A stretch of DNA of 46,164 nucleotides from an uncultured archaeon (GCA_937974645.1 CALJVH010000003.1:1-46164); one strand, 5' to 3'; shown: positions 17,802 through 28,422, counted from the stretch's first letter. Program-made: numbers and translations. The notes: generated from the letters alone by a model not told the origin.

Positions 17802-19091
17802 TTACCCTCTCTCCTTCTCCCTTCTCAGCTTCTCGAGTATTTCCTTCGCCCGATCAGCCCTAATACATTTCTCGCGCACCATTATCTCGGCTACTTGGTC
17901 TATTTCATCGCCGACGGCGCCAGCCATTATCGCTATATTCCTCGCGTGAAGAGACATGTGCCCCGCCTGTATCCCCTCCGCGGCCAATGCTCTTAGGGCT
18001 GCCAAGTTCTGGACCAGCCCAACGGCTCCAATTACCTCGGCTAGCTCCCTAACTGTCTTCACCCCGAGGATCTTCAAGCATATTCTCGCTAGCGGATTGG
18101 TCTTAGTCGCTCCCCCGACTATGCCGACCGCGAGAGGAATCTCGAGGCTTCCGGCGAGGTTACCTTTCTCATCAATCTCCCACGTGCTGAGCGGCTTGTA
18201 GGAGCCAAATCGGCACGCGTAGGCATGCGCCCCAGCCTCAACGGCCCTCCAGTCATTCCCGGTCGCGATTACCACCGCATCAACGCCATTCATTATCCCC
18301 TTGTTATGGGTTGCAGCGCGATACGGGTCTGCGTCGGCGAAAGCCCACGCCTCGACAATTCCCTCCGCCACCTCCCTCCCGCCAACCGCCTCCGGCGGGA
18401 TCCTCGTCCATGCCCTTACCAGCCTCTTGTCGGCCAAGTTCGAGATTATCCTGAGCCGGTATCTTCCGCCCGCTATTGATGCGAGCCTCGGGGCGACGGC
18501 CTCGGCCATCGTGTTCACGGCATTAGCCCCCATCGCATCCTTAACATCAACTATCAAGTGGACTATCAACATCAGGCCTAGCCTCGTCTCGATCACCCTC
18601 GCCTCCAGATCCTTCGCCCCGCCGCCGAGCTTCACGAGTACCGGATCTTGCTCATTCGCGATCCTGAGTACCTCATCCTTATTTCTCAGAACCTCGAGCC
18701 TCGCGGCGTGTGGATCCTTGATGCCTACCAGCTGGATCTGCCCTATCATCAGCGACTCCGTGCTCTGGGCGAAGATTCCTCCGCCCTCCCTCGTCATCCT
18801 CGCAGCATTCGATGCCGCCGCGACTACCGACGGCTCCTCGATCACCATCGGGACCATGTAATCCCTCCCATTAATCAGGAAGTTTACGGCTATCCCGAGT
18901 GGTAGCTGGAATGTTCCTATCACGTTCTCGATCATTCTATTCGCTGTCTCTTTGTCCAAGGCAGCGTATCTTCTCAGGAGGTCGGCCTCCTCTCCGTTAA
19001 GCCCAGCAAACTCGGCAACAATCCTTAATCTCTCCTCGATTGAGAGCTTGTAGAATCCGGGGATTCTACTCGTCTTTTCCATCGCGCTCAA
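17802..19091 (-). CDS. hmgA: Hydroxymethylglutaryl-CoA reductase, class II (bacterial-type)
   Basis: ENVIGTFQLPLGIAVNFLINGRDYMVPMVIEEPSVVAAASNAARM; DVKDAMGANAVNTMAEAVAP; HNKGIMNGVDAVVIATGNDWRAVEAGAHAYA. Confidence 0.95.
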   Translation of the reverse strand: MSAMEKTSRIPGFYKLSIEERLRIVAEFAGLNGEEADLLRRYAALDKETANRMIENVIGTFQLPLGIAVNFLINGRDYMVPMVIEEPSVVAAASNAARMTREGGGIFAQSTESLMIGQIQLVGIKDPHAARLEVLRNKDEVLRIANEQDPVLVKLGGGAKDLEARVIETRLGLMLIVHLIVDVKDAMGANAVNTMAEAVAPRLASIAGGRYRLRIISNLADKRLVRAWTRIPPEAVGGREVAEGIVEAWAFADADPYRAATHNKGIMNGVDAVVIATGNDWRAVEAGAHAYACRFGSYKPLSTWEIDEKGNLAGSLEIPLAVGIVGGATKTNPLARICLKILGVKTVRELAEVIGAVGLVQNLAALRALAAEGIQAGHMSLHARNIAIMAGAVGDEIDQVAEIMVREKCIRADRAKEILEKLRREKERG

Positions 19092-19133
19092 TGGAGGTCC
19101 GAGTCTAGCTTAAAGTTTTCCAAGAATAAGCGC

Positions 19134-20363
19134 ATGCCAATCTTAAATAGAGGTCCCTCAAGCTCAGCAAATGAATTGCTGAAGGACGATCTTCTTGGTA
19201 ACGTGTTATTTTCTTTCAAGCTTATTGGTTTTCTGGAATCCGCCGGGTGGGCGGCGTTCCTCATATATTTCCCGATCTATCTTGAGAGTCTCGGGCTCTC
19301 CAATTTCCAGATAGGCATGATCGTGGTGGCTCCCACAATCATTAGCATGTTCTCCGGCATAATATGGGGATCATTCTCGGATTATCTTGGAAGGAGGAAG
19401 CCATTCATGATCCAATCCGCGATCTTCGCCTCGATCTTCATCTTCCTAACAACTCTAGTATCATCTTTCGAATGGTTCTTGCTCCTCGGGTTACTCAAAG
19501 GGCTTTTGATGCCCGTACTTGAAGGCCTTACGGTTACGAGTCTCTTCAGCTTATATGATCGAAGTGAGATGGGCCGTGTCTTCGGAAGCTATGCCATGTG
19601 GAAATCCATTGGATGGGCTGTCTCCGCGATGATAGCGGGAGCCCTATCCCAGCTGTTAGAACTTAGAACAGCCCTATATCTCTCAAGCCTGATGTTTATC
19701 CTAACCTTTATAGCTGCTCTCGGAGTCCCCGAGCGTGCTGGAGACTCTTCTCTGGCGAGATCTAAGCCCCTGATAAGCTTAGGTCCTCTCAAGGTGTCCT
19801 TCGAAACCTTACGCGAGCGCAGAATACTATTCTTTCTCTCCGCTTCCCTGCCGCTCTACCTCGCCATTAATGCCATGATGATCTTTCTCCCGATATACTT
19901 GAAGGCCTCTGGTGCGGCGCCCATCCTAGTTGGAGCGATATTCACGATCCCGGTCTTCCTCGAGGCTCCAGTCTTCTCGATAACCGGTAAGATTGCGGAT
20001 GCTACTGGCGGGAAGAGAATTCTTCTAATCTCATCCTCTGCGGCCTATTTCCTGCTCTTCATGCTTATTGGGAGTATACGAGATCCGCTCCTCATATTCC
20101 TGGCGTATTCCGCGCTCGATCCGGTCTCATGGCCACCATTATTCACGGCCTCCTCCGCCTTAATCTCCCAGGTACTGCCTCCCCAGAAATGGGCCACTGG
20201 TCAAACACTCTACAGGATCTGGGCCTGGTCATTATCTCCCGTGTTCGGCTCATTGATTGGTGGATGGATCTCTGATGTGCTAGGAATGCCGTCAATGTTT
20301 ATCCTCATGTCCATTCTATCAGCCTCCTCCTGCGCGCTCTTCACCCGGATTAAGGAGAGCTAG
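19134..20363 (+). CDS. MFS transporter
   Basis: About 12 hydrophobic segments; SGIIWGSFSDYLGRRKPFM loop motif after TM2. Confidence 0.88.
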   Translation: MPILNRGPSSSANELLKDDLLGNVLFSFKLIGFLESAGWAAFLIYFPIYLESLGLSNFQIGMIVVAPTIISMFSGIIWGSFSDYLGRRKPFMIQSAIFASIFIFLTTLVSSFEWFLLLGLLKGLLMPVLEGLTVTSLFSLYDRSEMGRVFGSYAMWKSIGWAVSAMIAGALSQLLELRTALYLSSLMFILTFIAALGVPERAGDSSLARSKPLISLGPLKVSFETLRERRILFFLSASLPLYLAINAMMIFLPIYLKASGAAPILVGAIFTIPVFLEAPVFSITGKIADATGGKRILLISSSAAYFLLFMLIGSIRDPLLIFLAYSALDPVSWPPLFTASSALISQVLPPQKWATGQTLYRIWAWSLSPVFGSLIGGWISDVLGMPSMFILMSILSASSCALFTRIKES

Positions 20364-21199
20364 TATCCTATCTCCCGAAGCTTATCACGAAGAATTGAGG
20401 CCGATCTAGTTAGCTTCTCCCTTACTTCCTCATATTCGAGGATCTCGAGTATTCCTTCGCGGCCTATCCTTGCCGGCACGCCAACCGCTATATCCCTTAA
20501 CCCATACTCTCCATCCAGGATTGCGGATACCGGTAAGATCTCCCTCGAATCAGTCAGGATAGCCCTAGCCTGGATGTAGATTGCCGCTGTGGGCCCATAT
20601 ATCGTCGCGCCCTTCCTGCTTATCACTTCCATGGCCTGCCCCCTAAGCTCCCCCTCAAATTTCTTGGATCCGCCGTGGATGAACATGCTATCCCCGTGCT
20701 CTCCTAGAACGATGTCACTTGTTTTATGTCCGAGGATGCTCCATAGCCTCGCGGTATCGAGAACTCCGCCCACCCCCATTATCCTATTTCTCGGGATCCC
20801 GAGCTCCATCCAGAGTATGTATGTCATTAGGTCCACGGGGTTTGAGACGGCCATAATCACCGCGTTCTCGCGGAACTTCCTGAGCTCGGCTGCGACCTGC
20901 TTGATTGTCTCCGCGTTAGTCTTAAGTAGGTCGAGCCTCGACATCCCAGGCTTTCTCGCAACGCCGGCAGCGACTATTATCAGGCTTGAGCCTTTTAACA
21001 GTCCATAATCCGCGCCGCCAGCTATTCTTGTTCTCTTCCCGAGCACATAGGCCGCGTGCGTTAGATCAAGAGCCTCACCCTCAGCGAGATCGCCCTGAAC
21101 ATCCACGAGGGCGATCTCGTCTAGATCCATGAGCAAAAGGAGCGTGTAGGCGGCTGCGCTCCCAACTCTTCCAGCCCCGACTACCCCAACCTTCACCAA
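20360..21199 (-). CDS. mdh: Malate/lactate dehydrogenase family
   Basis: VKVGVVGAGRVGSAAAYTLLLL; VSNPVDLMTYILW; VLGEHGDSMF. Confidence 0.92.
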   Translation of the reverse strand: MVKVGVVGAGRVGSAAAYTLLLLMDLDEIALVDVQGDLAEGEALDLTHAAYVLGKRTRIAGGADYGLLKGSSLIIVAAGVARKPGMSRLDLLKTNAETIKQVAAELRKFRENAVIMAVSNPVDLMTYILWMELGIPRNRIMGVGGVLDTARLWSILGHKTSDIVLGEHGDSMFIHGGSKKFEGELRGQAMEVISRKGATIYGPTAAIYIQARAILTDSREILPVSAILDGEYGLRDIAVGVPARIGREGILEILEYEEVREKLTRSASILRDKLREIGY

Positions 21200-21264
21200 G
21201 CCTAATCCTCCAGTAAGAAAGTTTCGAGAAAAGAAATTATTAGAAGAAAATGATGGAAGAGGTT

Positions 21265-23253
21265 TTAGCTCCCTCCTTCCTCCATTGCTTTTCTCAGCAT
21301 CTCAACGGCCTTTTTGGCCTCCTCAACCGAGGTTGCATCCTCAAGCGTTGATATGTCTCCGAGCGTGCCGCCGGCAACGACCGCTTTCAGCACCCTCCTC
21401 ATTATCTTGCCACTCCTGGTCTTTGGTAGCGTGGAGACGAAGTAAAGCTCGTCGGGCGTCGCGACTGGTCCTATCGTCTTCCTAATCCATGCTACGAGAT
21501 CCTTTTTCAGATCCTCGCTCGGCTCATAGCCTGACTTGAGGACTATGAAGGACACGATCGCCTCACCCTTAATCGGATGCGGCTTACCCACCGCCGCTGC
21601 CTCAGCAACTGCCGGGTGGCCGATGAAGGCGCTCTCTAGCTCTGCTGTTCCGATCCTGTGCCCAGCAACCTTTATCACGTCATCCACTCTTCCCAGCATC
21701 CAGATATATCCTTCATCATCCTTCATCGCGTAGTCTCCTGTGAAGTATATTGCAGGTGGCTTGATCTTGAAGTCCAGCTTCTCATTTGGCTTAAATCTCG
21801 ACCAGTAGATCTCCTTGTAGCGCTCTGGATCCCTCCATAATGTCATGAACATCCCCGGCCAAGGCGCTAGTATTATGAGATAGCCTCTCTCGAACGGCTT
21901 AGCGGGCTCACCATTATCATTTACTATTTCCACATGAATTCCCGGTAATGGGAAGGTAGCTGACCCTGGCTTCAATGGCACCAGCTCGATCCCGGCAGCC
22001 GGCGTTATCACGAAGCCGCCGGTTTCTGTCTGCCAATAAGTATCAATTACTGGGCATCTTCCACCGCCTACCACCCCATGGAACCATTTCCAAGCCTCCG
22101 GATTGATGGGTTCGCCGACTGATCCGAGGATTCTAAGCGTGCTGAGATCATGCTTTCTCACCCACTCATCGCCGAGCTTCATGAACATCCTTATCGCTGT
22201 CGGGGCAGTATAGAATGCCGTCACACCATACCTCTCGATTATCTCCCACCATCTATCTGGAGCCGGGTAATCTGGGGCGCCATCATACATTATCTGGGTT
22301 AACCCGTGGAGGAACGGGCCATATCCAATATAGCTGTGGCCTGTGATCCAGCCCAAGTCGGCCGTGCACCACCAGATGTCGTCAGGCTGCAGATCGAACG
22401 CCCACTTTAACGATGCCCAAGCCCATACGAGGTATCCGCCAGTACTATGAACGACTCCCTTCGGCTTCCCGGTTGTTCCGCTGGTGTAGAGTATGAAGAG
22501 TGGGTCTGTTGATTGCATCGGCTCGGGCTCGCAGTATGGCTCAGCCTCCTTCATCAATTCATCCCACCAGTAGTCTCTTCCATTGGTCATCGGGACGTCT
22601 GCCATTCCAGCTCTCTTGACCACGATTATCTTCTCTATGCTCTTCGCCTGATTTACGGCTTCATCCGCGGTGGACTTTAATGAGATTACCTTACCCCTTC
22701 GATACATCCCGTCGGCTGTGACCAGCACTTTAGCCTCCGCATCGTTTATCCTGTCAGCAAGCGCCATCGCGCTGAATCCTGAGAAGACTACGCTGTGGAT
22801 TGCGCCTATCCTCGCGCAAGCGTGCATTGCTATTATGAGCTCGGGTATCATTGGTAGGTATATTGTGACCCTATCGCCCCTCTTGACGCCCAGCTTCTTC
22901 AGGACGTTAGCGAACTTGTTCACCTCTTTCCATAGCTGGTAATAGGTTAGAGATCTAGTCGCGCCCTCCTCTCCCTCCCAGAATATCGCGACCTTATTCT
23001 TTAAGCCCTTCTTCAGGTTCGCATCCAGCGCATTGTAGGATGCGTTAAGGACCCCGCCGACAAACCATCTGGCAAATGGTGGATTCCACTCCAGAACTTT
23101 ATCCCACTTCTCGAACCAGACGATATTGTCCGCGATCTCAGACCAGAAGGCTTCAGGATTTTCTAGGGAGAGCCTCCAAAATTCCCTAAGCTTAAGACCA
23201 TAGTACTTCTCTCCTGCTTGAATTCCAGCCGCAATGGAAGAGGTTTCACTCAT
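21265..23253 (-). CDS. acs: Acetate--CoA ligase (AMP-forming)
   Basis: [92 protein letters not shown]. Confidence 0.97.
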   Translation of the reverse strand: MSETSSIAAGIQAGEKYYGLKLREFWRLSLENPEAFWSEIADNIVWFEKWDKVLEWNPPFARWFVGGVLNASYNALDANLKKGLKNKVAIFWEGEEGATRSLTYYQLWKEVNKFANVLKKLGVKRGDRVTIYLPMIPELIIAMHACARIGAIHSVVFSGFSAMALADRINDAEAKVLVTADGMYRRGKVISLKSTADEAVNQAKSIEKIIVVKRAGMADVPMTNGRDYWWDELMKEAEPYCEPEPMQSTDPLFILYTSGTTGKPKGVVHSTGGYLVWAWASLKWAFDLQPDDIWWCTADLGWITGHSYIGYGPFLHGLTQIMYDGAPDYPAPDRWWEIIERYGVTAFYTAPTAIRMFMKLGDEWVRKHDLSTLRILGSVGEPINPEAWKWFHGVVGGGRCPVIDTYWQTETGGFVITPAAGIELVPLKPGSATFPLPGIHVEIVNDNGEPAKPFERGYLIILAPWPGMFMTLWRDPERYKEIYWSRFKPNEKLDFKIKPPAIYFTGDYAMKDDEGYIWMLGRVDDVIKVAGHRIGTAELESAFIGHPAVAEAAAVGKPHPIKGEAIVSFIVLKSGYEPSEDLKKDLVAWIRKTIGPVATPDELYFVSTLPKTRSGKIMRRVLKAVVAGGTLGDISTLEDATSVEEAKKAVEMLRKAMEEGGS

Positions 23254-23353
23254 TAGTGCTCACCGCCTCACGGTGGGCGTTGAGAAGCCCTTCTAAAAAG
23301 TATTTTCTCACATGATGGCGTGCAAGTTTATCTAGGAGGCCTTCGGAGATTGG

Positions 23354-24124
23354 GTGATGGCAGAGGCTGGAGGAGCTGAGGAGATAAGCATCGTGGAGGT
23401 CGAGCCTATTCAGGGGCGCGATCTAATTTTCATTGAGGGGTTCCCTGATGTCGGGCTTGTTGGCGCCATAGCCTCATCCTATCTTGTGGACAGGCTTGAG
23501 ATGAGGGAGGTTGGCTACATAGATGCCGAGTTTCTACCACCATTGATCTCGGTGAGAAATGAGCAGATTAAAGAACTTATCAGGATCTATCACAAGAATA
23601 ATATTGTCGCGATAGTCTCCGATATCCCGATACCGCCGCACATGATTAGGCCGCTCTCGCAGAGCATTGTAAACTGGATTAAGCGGAAGAATGGGAAGCT
23701 CCTCATATCGGTCTCCGGGATACCTGAGCCGAATAGGCTTGATATCGAGAGGCCGGAGGTCTATGTTCTTGGAAACAAGCCGGAGATAACCGAGATGTTG
23801 ATCAAGCTGAATGGTGTGAACAGGTTTAAGGATGGGTTCATCGCGGGGATTAAGGGGATGCTCTTAAGAGAGGCTGTGAGGGCGGAGCTTGATGCCGCGA
23901 TAATCTTGGCTCAAGCGCATTATAACTACCCGGATCCGGGAGCAGCAGGCCAGATCGTCTCCTACCTCTCAAAGATCCTAGGAGTTGAAGTGGATGTCAA
24001 GCCGCTATTTGAGAGCGCTGAGGAGCTCAGGCTCAAGCTTAGAGACCTGATGATGAGGACGGACCAGGTTATGCGTGGGATCCAGAAATCTAGGGAGCTC
24101 GAGCTCCCCCCAGTCTACCTGTGA
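23354..24124 (+). CDS. Proteasome assembly chaperone (PAC2) family protein
   Basis: IFIEGFPDVGLVGAIASSYLVDRLEMREVGYIDAEFLPPLISV. Confidence 0.9.
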   Translation: MMAEAGGAEEISIVEVEPIQGRDLIFIEGFPDVGLVGAIASSYLVDRLEMREVGYIDAEFLPPLISVRNEQIKELIRIYHKNNIVAIVSDIPIPPHMIRPLSQSIVNWIKRKNGKLLISVSGIPEPNRLDIERPEVYVLGNKPEITEMLIKLNGVNRFKDGFIAGIKGMLLREAVRAELDAAIILAQAHYNYPDPGAAGQIVSYLSKILGVEVDVKPLFESAEELRLKLRDLMMRTDQVMRGIQKSRELELPPVYL

Positions 24125-24135
24125 GGTGATGTAAG

Positions 24136-24552
24136 ATGGAGGAGTGGAGGAGGAGTGTTTGGAGGAGGGTTTTGGACGAGTTCAGGATGGTTGAGGCCGA
24201 GGTAAGCAGGATGGAGGATGAGCTTTTTAGGCTCATGAGGGAGGCGGAGGAGAGGAGCGGCTGTATGACGCCCCTCTATAACCTCTACGAGTCTGGAGAT
24301 GAGGTCAGGCTGACGGCGGATCTTCCCGGCGCCAGCAAGGAGGAGATCGGACTTATCGCAGGTGAGGATTACTTCAGGGTAGAGGCACCATGTAGATCCC
24401 CCCTGAGGGGTGGCGAGGGAAGGAGATATGTTCTTCATCTAAGGCTTCCAGCGAAGATTGATCCGAAGTCCGTGAGGGCGAGGTATAAGGATGGCGTCCT
24501 AGAGGTAGTGGCTAAGAAGAAGGTCGCCGGCTATAGAATTAAGATCGATTAG
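24136..24552 (+). CDS. Hsp20/alpha-crystallin family protein
   Basis: DEVRLTADLPGASKEEIGLI...RRYVLHLRLPAKIDPKSVRARYKDGVLEVVAKKK. Confidence 0.88.
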   Translation: MEEWRRSVWRRVLDEFRMVEAEVSRMEDELFRLMREAEERSGCMTPLYNLYESGDEVRLTADLPGASKEEIGLIAGEDYFRVEAPCRSPLRGGEGRRYVLHLRLPAKIDPKSVRARYKDGVLEVVAKKKVAGYRIKID

Positions 24553-25498
24553 CGAGAGCCTTCACGACCGCCGTCCATGCCCTGGCCACATTTAAAACAT
24601 TATAGCCTCCTCCACCCAGAGCGAGAATCTTACCACGACATCTCTCATGAGCCAGCTCATGAAGTCTTGAGGCCACGAAGCTGTGAACCTCCTCCGTATA
24701 GTTTAAGCCTGTAAGCGGGTCTCCCGCAAGGCCGTCAGCCCCTGCTTGAAGTATTATGAAGTCGGGTTTGGATCCTGCTAGAAATTCTTCAGCCATTTCT
24801 CTCCACGCTTCCTTGAACTCCTCTACGCCAGACCCGGGCAGAAGAGTTATGTTAAGCTTAGTCCCAACAGCGTTGCCGGCGCCCCGCTCATGTGGGAAGC
24901 CTGTTCCGGGATAAAGCGTCCTGCCATCCTGATGCACGTCGAGAATCTTTACACGCCCATCGCCATAGAAGCCGTAGAAGACCCCATCACCATGATGAGC
25001 ATCTATATCGACGTAGAGGACTTCGGGTAATCCCACCCTCTTGAGAAGATATTCTATTGCTATGGCCGCGTCATTGAAGATGCAGAACCCGGCTGCTGAG
25101 CCTTTCTTTGCGTGATGTAATCCTCCGACTGGGTTGAATCCATGATCTATCTCTCCGGCGAGGATTAGCTTGACCAGCTTTAGCGTTGCTCCCACAACAT
25201 AGAGTGATGCCTCATAGCACCCCTTGAACGCGGGGGTATCGCCATAATCTAGGTATCCGCGGCCCTCCTCCGACCTCCGCCGAACGAAATCCACGTAGCC
25301 AGCTTCATGGAATAGAAGGACCTCCTCAACGGATGCTTGCTCCGGCTTCACGGCAATTATAGACTCGGCCAAATCCTCCGCGAAATTGCTCAACTCCTGA
25401 TAGAATTCTATCGCTCTATCCCTCCTAAATGGATGAGGGAATGGGAAGCTATAGTCTAAAAGCTCCTCACCCCACGCAACCCCAACCTTGCAGTTCAT
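24539..25498 (-). CDS. Histone deacetylase / AcuC / acetylpolyamine amidohydrolase superfamily
   Basis: GGLHHAKKGSAAGFCIFNDAAIAIEYLL...YVDIDAHHGDGVFYGFYGDGRVKILDVHQDGRTLYPGTGFPHERGAG. Confidence 0.94.
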   Translation of the reverse strand: MNCKVGVAWGEELLDYSFPFPHPFRRDRAIEFYQELSNFAEDLAESIIAVKPEQASVEEVLLFHEAGYVDFVRRRSEEGRGYLDYGDTPAFKGCYEASLYVVGATLKLVKLILAGEIDHGFNPVGGLHHAKKGSAAGFCIFNDAAIAIEYLLKRVGLPEVLYVDIDAHHGDGVFYGFYGDGRVKILDVHQDGRTLYPGTGFPHERGAGNAVGTKLNITLLPGSGVEEFKEAWREMAEEFLAGSKPDFIILQAGADGLAGDPLTGLNYTEEVHSFVASRLHELAHERCRGKILALGGGGYNVLNVARAWTAVVKALANRS

Positions 25499-25596
25499 CC
25501 TAGATCGCTCCTACCATGATATCGTAAAATGGACTCTATAGCCAAATATTTATGGCGAATAAAAATATATCGGGTATGTAATGGAGTGTTTACTAG

Positions 25597-26073
25597 ATGA
25601 GGAAGGAGGCCTTAGATCGGAAGGATCTGGAGATAATCAGGATCTTGCAAGAGAATGGTAGGGCATCCTACTCCGAGATCTCAAAGAAGGTTGGAATGAG
25701 TGAGGCCGCAGTATACTCGAGGGTTAAGAAGCTGCTGGAGTTAGGGGTGATAAAAAGGATACAGGCAATAGTTGATGCAGAAAAGCTCGGCTACTCCGTA
25801 ACTGCCTTCATCGCAGTAACTGTCAGGCCGCCGAAGTATGAGGAGGTGCTCGAGAAGCTTTCAGCAATGCCCGAAATTCTGGAAGTGCATGATGTTACCG
25901 GCGAGTATTATTGTCTCGTAAAGGTTAGGGCCAGAAGTAATGAGGAACTTGCAAGAATCTTAGATGAGGTTGGGAGGCTTGACGGCGTAACCTCAACCGA
26001 GACGAAAATAGTCTTGAGAACCATGAAGGAAGATTATAGGCTTCCGATGTCAAGTGAGGCGATTCAGGGATAG
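25597..26073 (+). CDS. Lrp/AsnC family transcriptional regulator
   Basis: LDRKDLEIIRILQENGRASYSEISKKVGMSEAAVYSRVKKLLELGVIKRIQAIVDAEKLG; RAM domain. Confidence 0.93.
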   Translation: MRKEALDRKDLEIIRILQENGRASYSEISKKVGMSEAAVYSRVKKLLELGVIKRIQAIVDAEKLGYSVTAFIAVTVRPPKYEEVLEKLSAMPEILEVHDVTGEYYCLVKVRARSNEELARILDEVGRLDGVTSTETKIVLRTMKEDYRLPMSSEAIQG

Positions 26074-26855
26074 AGATCTTTAACCAGCTCCTGCAAGTTC
26101 TTGAAGACGTAAGTGGGTTTAAGCTCGGGCGATATTGCTGAAAGATCTTTCTCCTTAGTTACCCCGGTTAGGACTAATGCTGTATCGGCTTCAATCACTT
26201 TACCAGCCTTAACATCGGTATCAACTCTATCCCCTACAACGAGAACCTCCCTGACGCTCATCCCAAGTTTTCTTAACGCCTGCTCCATTATTATCTTGGA
26301 AGGCTTTCCTACAACTATCGGCTTGATCCCAGTCATGTACTCGAAGGGCGCGATGAAAGCTCCGGATCCAGGTTCCGGCCCATCTTTTCCTGGATGGATA
26401 GCATCGGGATTTGTTCCTATGAGAATCGCACCATTAAGTAGAGCTCTCAATCCTGCCACAAGCTTCTGGTAGTTTATCTCGCGATCGAAGCCCGCGACCA
26501 CATACTCCGCCCTCCTCCACTCATCTAAGCCTAGGACTTCATGGCCCATCCGCCTACAATATTCCCCAACACCATTTCCAGCGATCACCAGAACTCTGCT
26601 CCTACCGGATCTCGATAATAGATAGGATGCAACAGCCTCTCCGACTGTTAGAAAGTCGTCGGGTGAGCATTCGACGCCCAGGCCGCGGAGCCTCTCAGCC
26701 AGCTCCTCTGACGTAATCTCCGGATTATTCGTCACATAAATCAGCTTGACCCCGAGGTCTCTAAGCCTGTTCAGCGCCTCGATGGAGCCCCCTATCGGCA
26801 TATAATCGAGGTAGACGCAGCCATCCAAGTCTATTATCATTCCACGATACTTCAT
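26064..26855 (-). CDS. HAD-superfamily hydrolase, NagD-like
   Basis: MIIDLDGCVYLDYMPIGGSIEALNRLRDLGVKLIYVTNNPE; VVGDRVDTDVKAG. Confidence 0.92.
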   Translation of the reverse strand: MKYRGMIIDLDGCVYLDYMPIGGSIEALNRLRDLGVKLIYVTNNPEITSEELAERLRGLGVECSPDDFLTVGEAVASYLLSRSGRSRVLVIAGNGVGEYCRRMGHEVLGLDEWRRAEYVVAGFDREINYQKLVAGLRALLNGAILIGTNPDAIHPGKDGPEPGSGAFIAPFEYMTGIKPIVVGKPSKIIMEQALRKLGMSVREVLVVGDRVDTDVKAGKVIEADTALVLTGVTKEKDLSAISPELKPTYVFKNLQELVKDLYP

Positions 26856-26874
26856 TGCCTAGGGCTCATTCGCT

Positions 26875-27288
26875 GTGGGAATCGAGGATCTTAAAAGAGT
26901 TATACTCACCTTCAGGCAAGCTTCTTATTCTTCCCCCACGAACTTGAGGTTGGAAGCGGGTTTGCGGGAGACCGCCGCGTATAGGAGGCTTGTCCGGAAG
27001 CTCACTGTCGAGAACCTCTGGCTCTATATCCTGAGCCTGCTTAAGGGGGGGCCTCTCTACGGCTATGAGATCATGAGGAAGATCGAGGAGAAGTTCGGCT
27101 TTAAGCCGGGTAGGGTAACTTGCTATATCGTCCTATACAAGCTGCAGTCAGAGGGGTTAATAGCCTCCACGGACTCCAAGGCCGATAGCGGGGGGCCTCA
27201 GAGAAAGTATTACACTTTAACAAAGAAGGGAGAGAAGGCTTTCGAGACGGCTAAAGATTTTTTGAAGAGGTTATCGGAGGAGTTATAA
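26875..27288 (+). CDS. PadR-family transcriptional regulator (start uncertain, may be internal)
   Basis: NLWLYILSLLKGGPLYGYEIMRKIEEKFGFKPGRVTCYIVLYKLQSEGLIAS...GPQRKYYTLTKKGEKAF. Confidence 0.88.
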   Translation: MGIEDLKRVILTFRQASYSSPTNLRLEAGLRETAAYRRLVRKLTVENLWLYILSLLKGGPLYGYEIMRKIEEKFGFKPGRVTCYIVLYKLQSEGLIASTDSKADSGGPQRKYYTLTKKGEKAFETAKDFLKRLSEEL

Positions 27289-27315
27289 CTATTTCATAAG
27301 TATGAAATAGTTATA
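27284..27315. promoter_or_regulatory. 15-bp perfect inverted repeat (2-nt spacer) overlapping TATA box of ino1
   Basis: TATAACTATTTCATA-AG-TATGAAATAGTTATA; TATA-like TTATATAAG at 27311-27319; ino1 ATG at 27341. Confidence 0.75.
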
Positions 27316-27340
27316 TAAGGCTGGAGAGCGCTAATTATGT

Positions 27341-28420
27341 ATGCCAAAAGTTAGGGTTGCGATCATAGGTGTTGGTAACTGCGCCTCAGCCCTCGTTCAA
27401 GGAGTCTACCACTATAAAGACGTTGATGAGAATGATTTTGTTCCCGGGCTGATGCATGCGAGGTTGGGCCCGTATCATGTTAGCGATATCGAGTTCGTCG
27501 CCGCCTTCGAGATAGACAAAAACAAGGTTGGAAAAGATCTCTCCGAGGCGATCTTCACGCCGCCAAATTGCACCATAAAGTTCGCCGATGTCCCGAGGCT
27601 CGGCGTCGAGGTCATGAGGGGAATGACGCACGATAGCCTTGGAAAGTATCTTCAGGGTGTAATTGAAAAACATCCATCACCGACCGTAGATGTTGCTGAT
27701 GTCCTAAAGAGCGCTGGAGCCGACGTCGTGGTGAACTTCCTGCCTGTTGGAAGCGAGTCCGCCACGAAATGGTATGTAGAGCAGGTTCTCGATGCTGGCG
27801 CTGCGTTCGTCAACGGCATCCCGGTCTTTATAGCCAGGGAGCCGAGATGGCAAGAGATATTTGAGAAGCGCGGAGTTCCATTAATAGGGGATGATGTTAA
27901 GAGCCAAGTTGGCGCGACAATTCTCCACAGAGTTCTTGTAAAGCTTCTGGTTGATAGGGGTGTTAAAATTGAGAGGACTTATCAGCTCAACTTCGGCGGC
28001 AACACGGATTTCCTGAACATGCTTGAGAGGGAGAGGCTGACCTCGAAGAAGATCTCGAAGACAAGCGCGGTGGCAAGCCTGATCCCATACGACATAGGTG
28101 AGGAGAACATCCACATAGGGCCAAGCGACTACGTGCCGTGGCTCAAAGATAGGAAATGGTGCTACATCAGGATCGAGGGAACGGCTTTCGGCGGCTGCCC
28201 GCTAAACATCGAGGCAAAGCTCGAGGTCTGGGATAGCCCCAACTCCGCCGGAGTAGTCATAGACGCGGTCCGCTGCGCGAAGATAGGTAAGGATCGAGGC
28301 GTGGCCGGAGTCCTAATAAGCCCATCAGCCTATTTCATGAAGAGCCCCCCGATCCAGTACCCTGATGATGTCGCGAGGCAGATGGTTGAGGAGTTCATAG
28401 CCGGGAAGAGGGAGCGCTGA
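27341..28420 (+). CDS. ino1: myo-inositol-1-phosphate synthase family
   Basis: [86 protein letters not shown]. Confidence 0.94.
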   Translation: MPKVRVAIIGVGNCASALVQGVYHYKDVDENDFVPGLMHARLGPYHVSDIEFVAAFEIDKNKVGKDLSEAIFTPPNCTIKFADVPRLGVEVMRGMTHDSLGKYLQGVIEKHPSPTVDVADVLKSAGADVVVNFLPVGSESATKWYVEQVLDAGAAFVNGIPVFIAREPRWQEIFEKRGVPLIGDDVKSQVGATILHRVLVKLLVDRGVKIERTYQLNFGGNTDFLNMLERERLTSKKISKTSAVASLIPYDIGEENIHIGPSDYVPWLKDRKWCYIRIEGTAFGGCPLNIEAKLEVWDSPNSAGVVIDAVRCAKIGKDRGVAGVLISPSAYFMKSPPIQYPDDVARQMVEEFIAGKRER

Positions 28421-28422
28421 GC

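Noticed and set aside
23240-23290. Small inverted repeat CACCG-cctca-CGGTG before acs
   Set aside because: Only 5-bp arms in GC-rich sequence; not distinguishable from chance.
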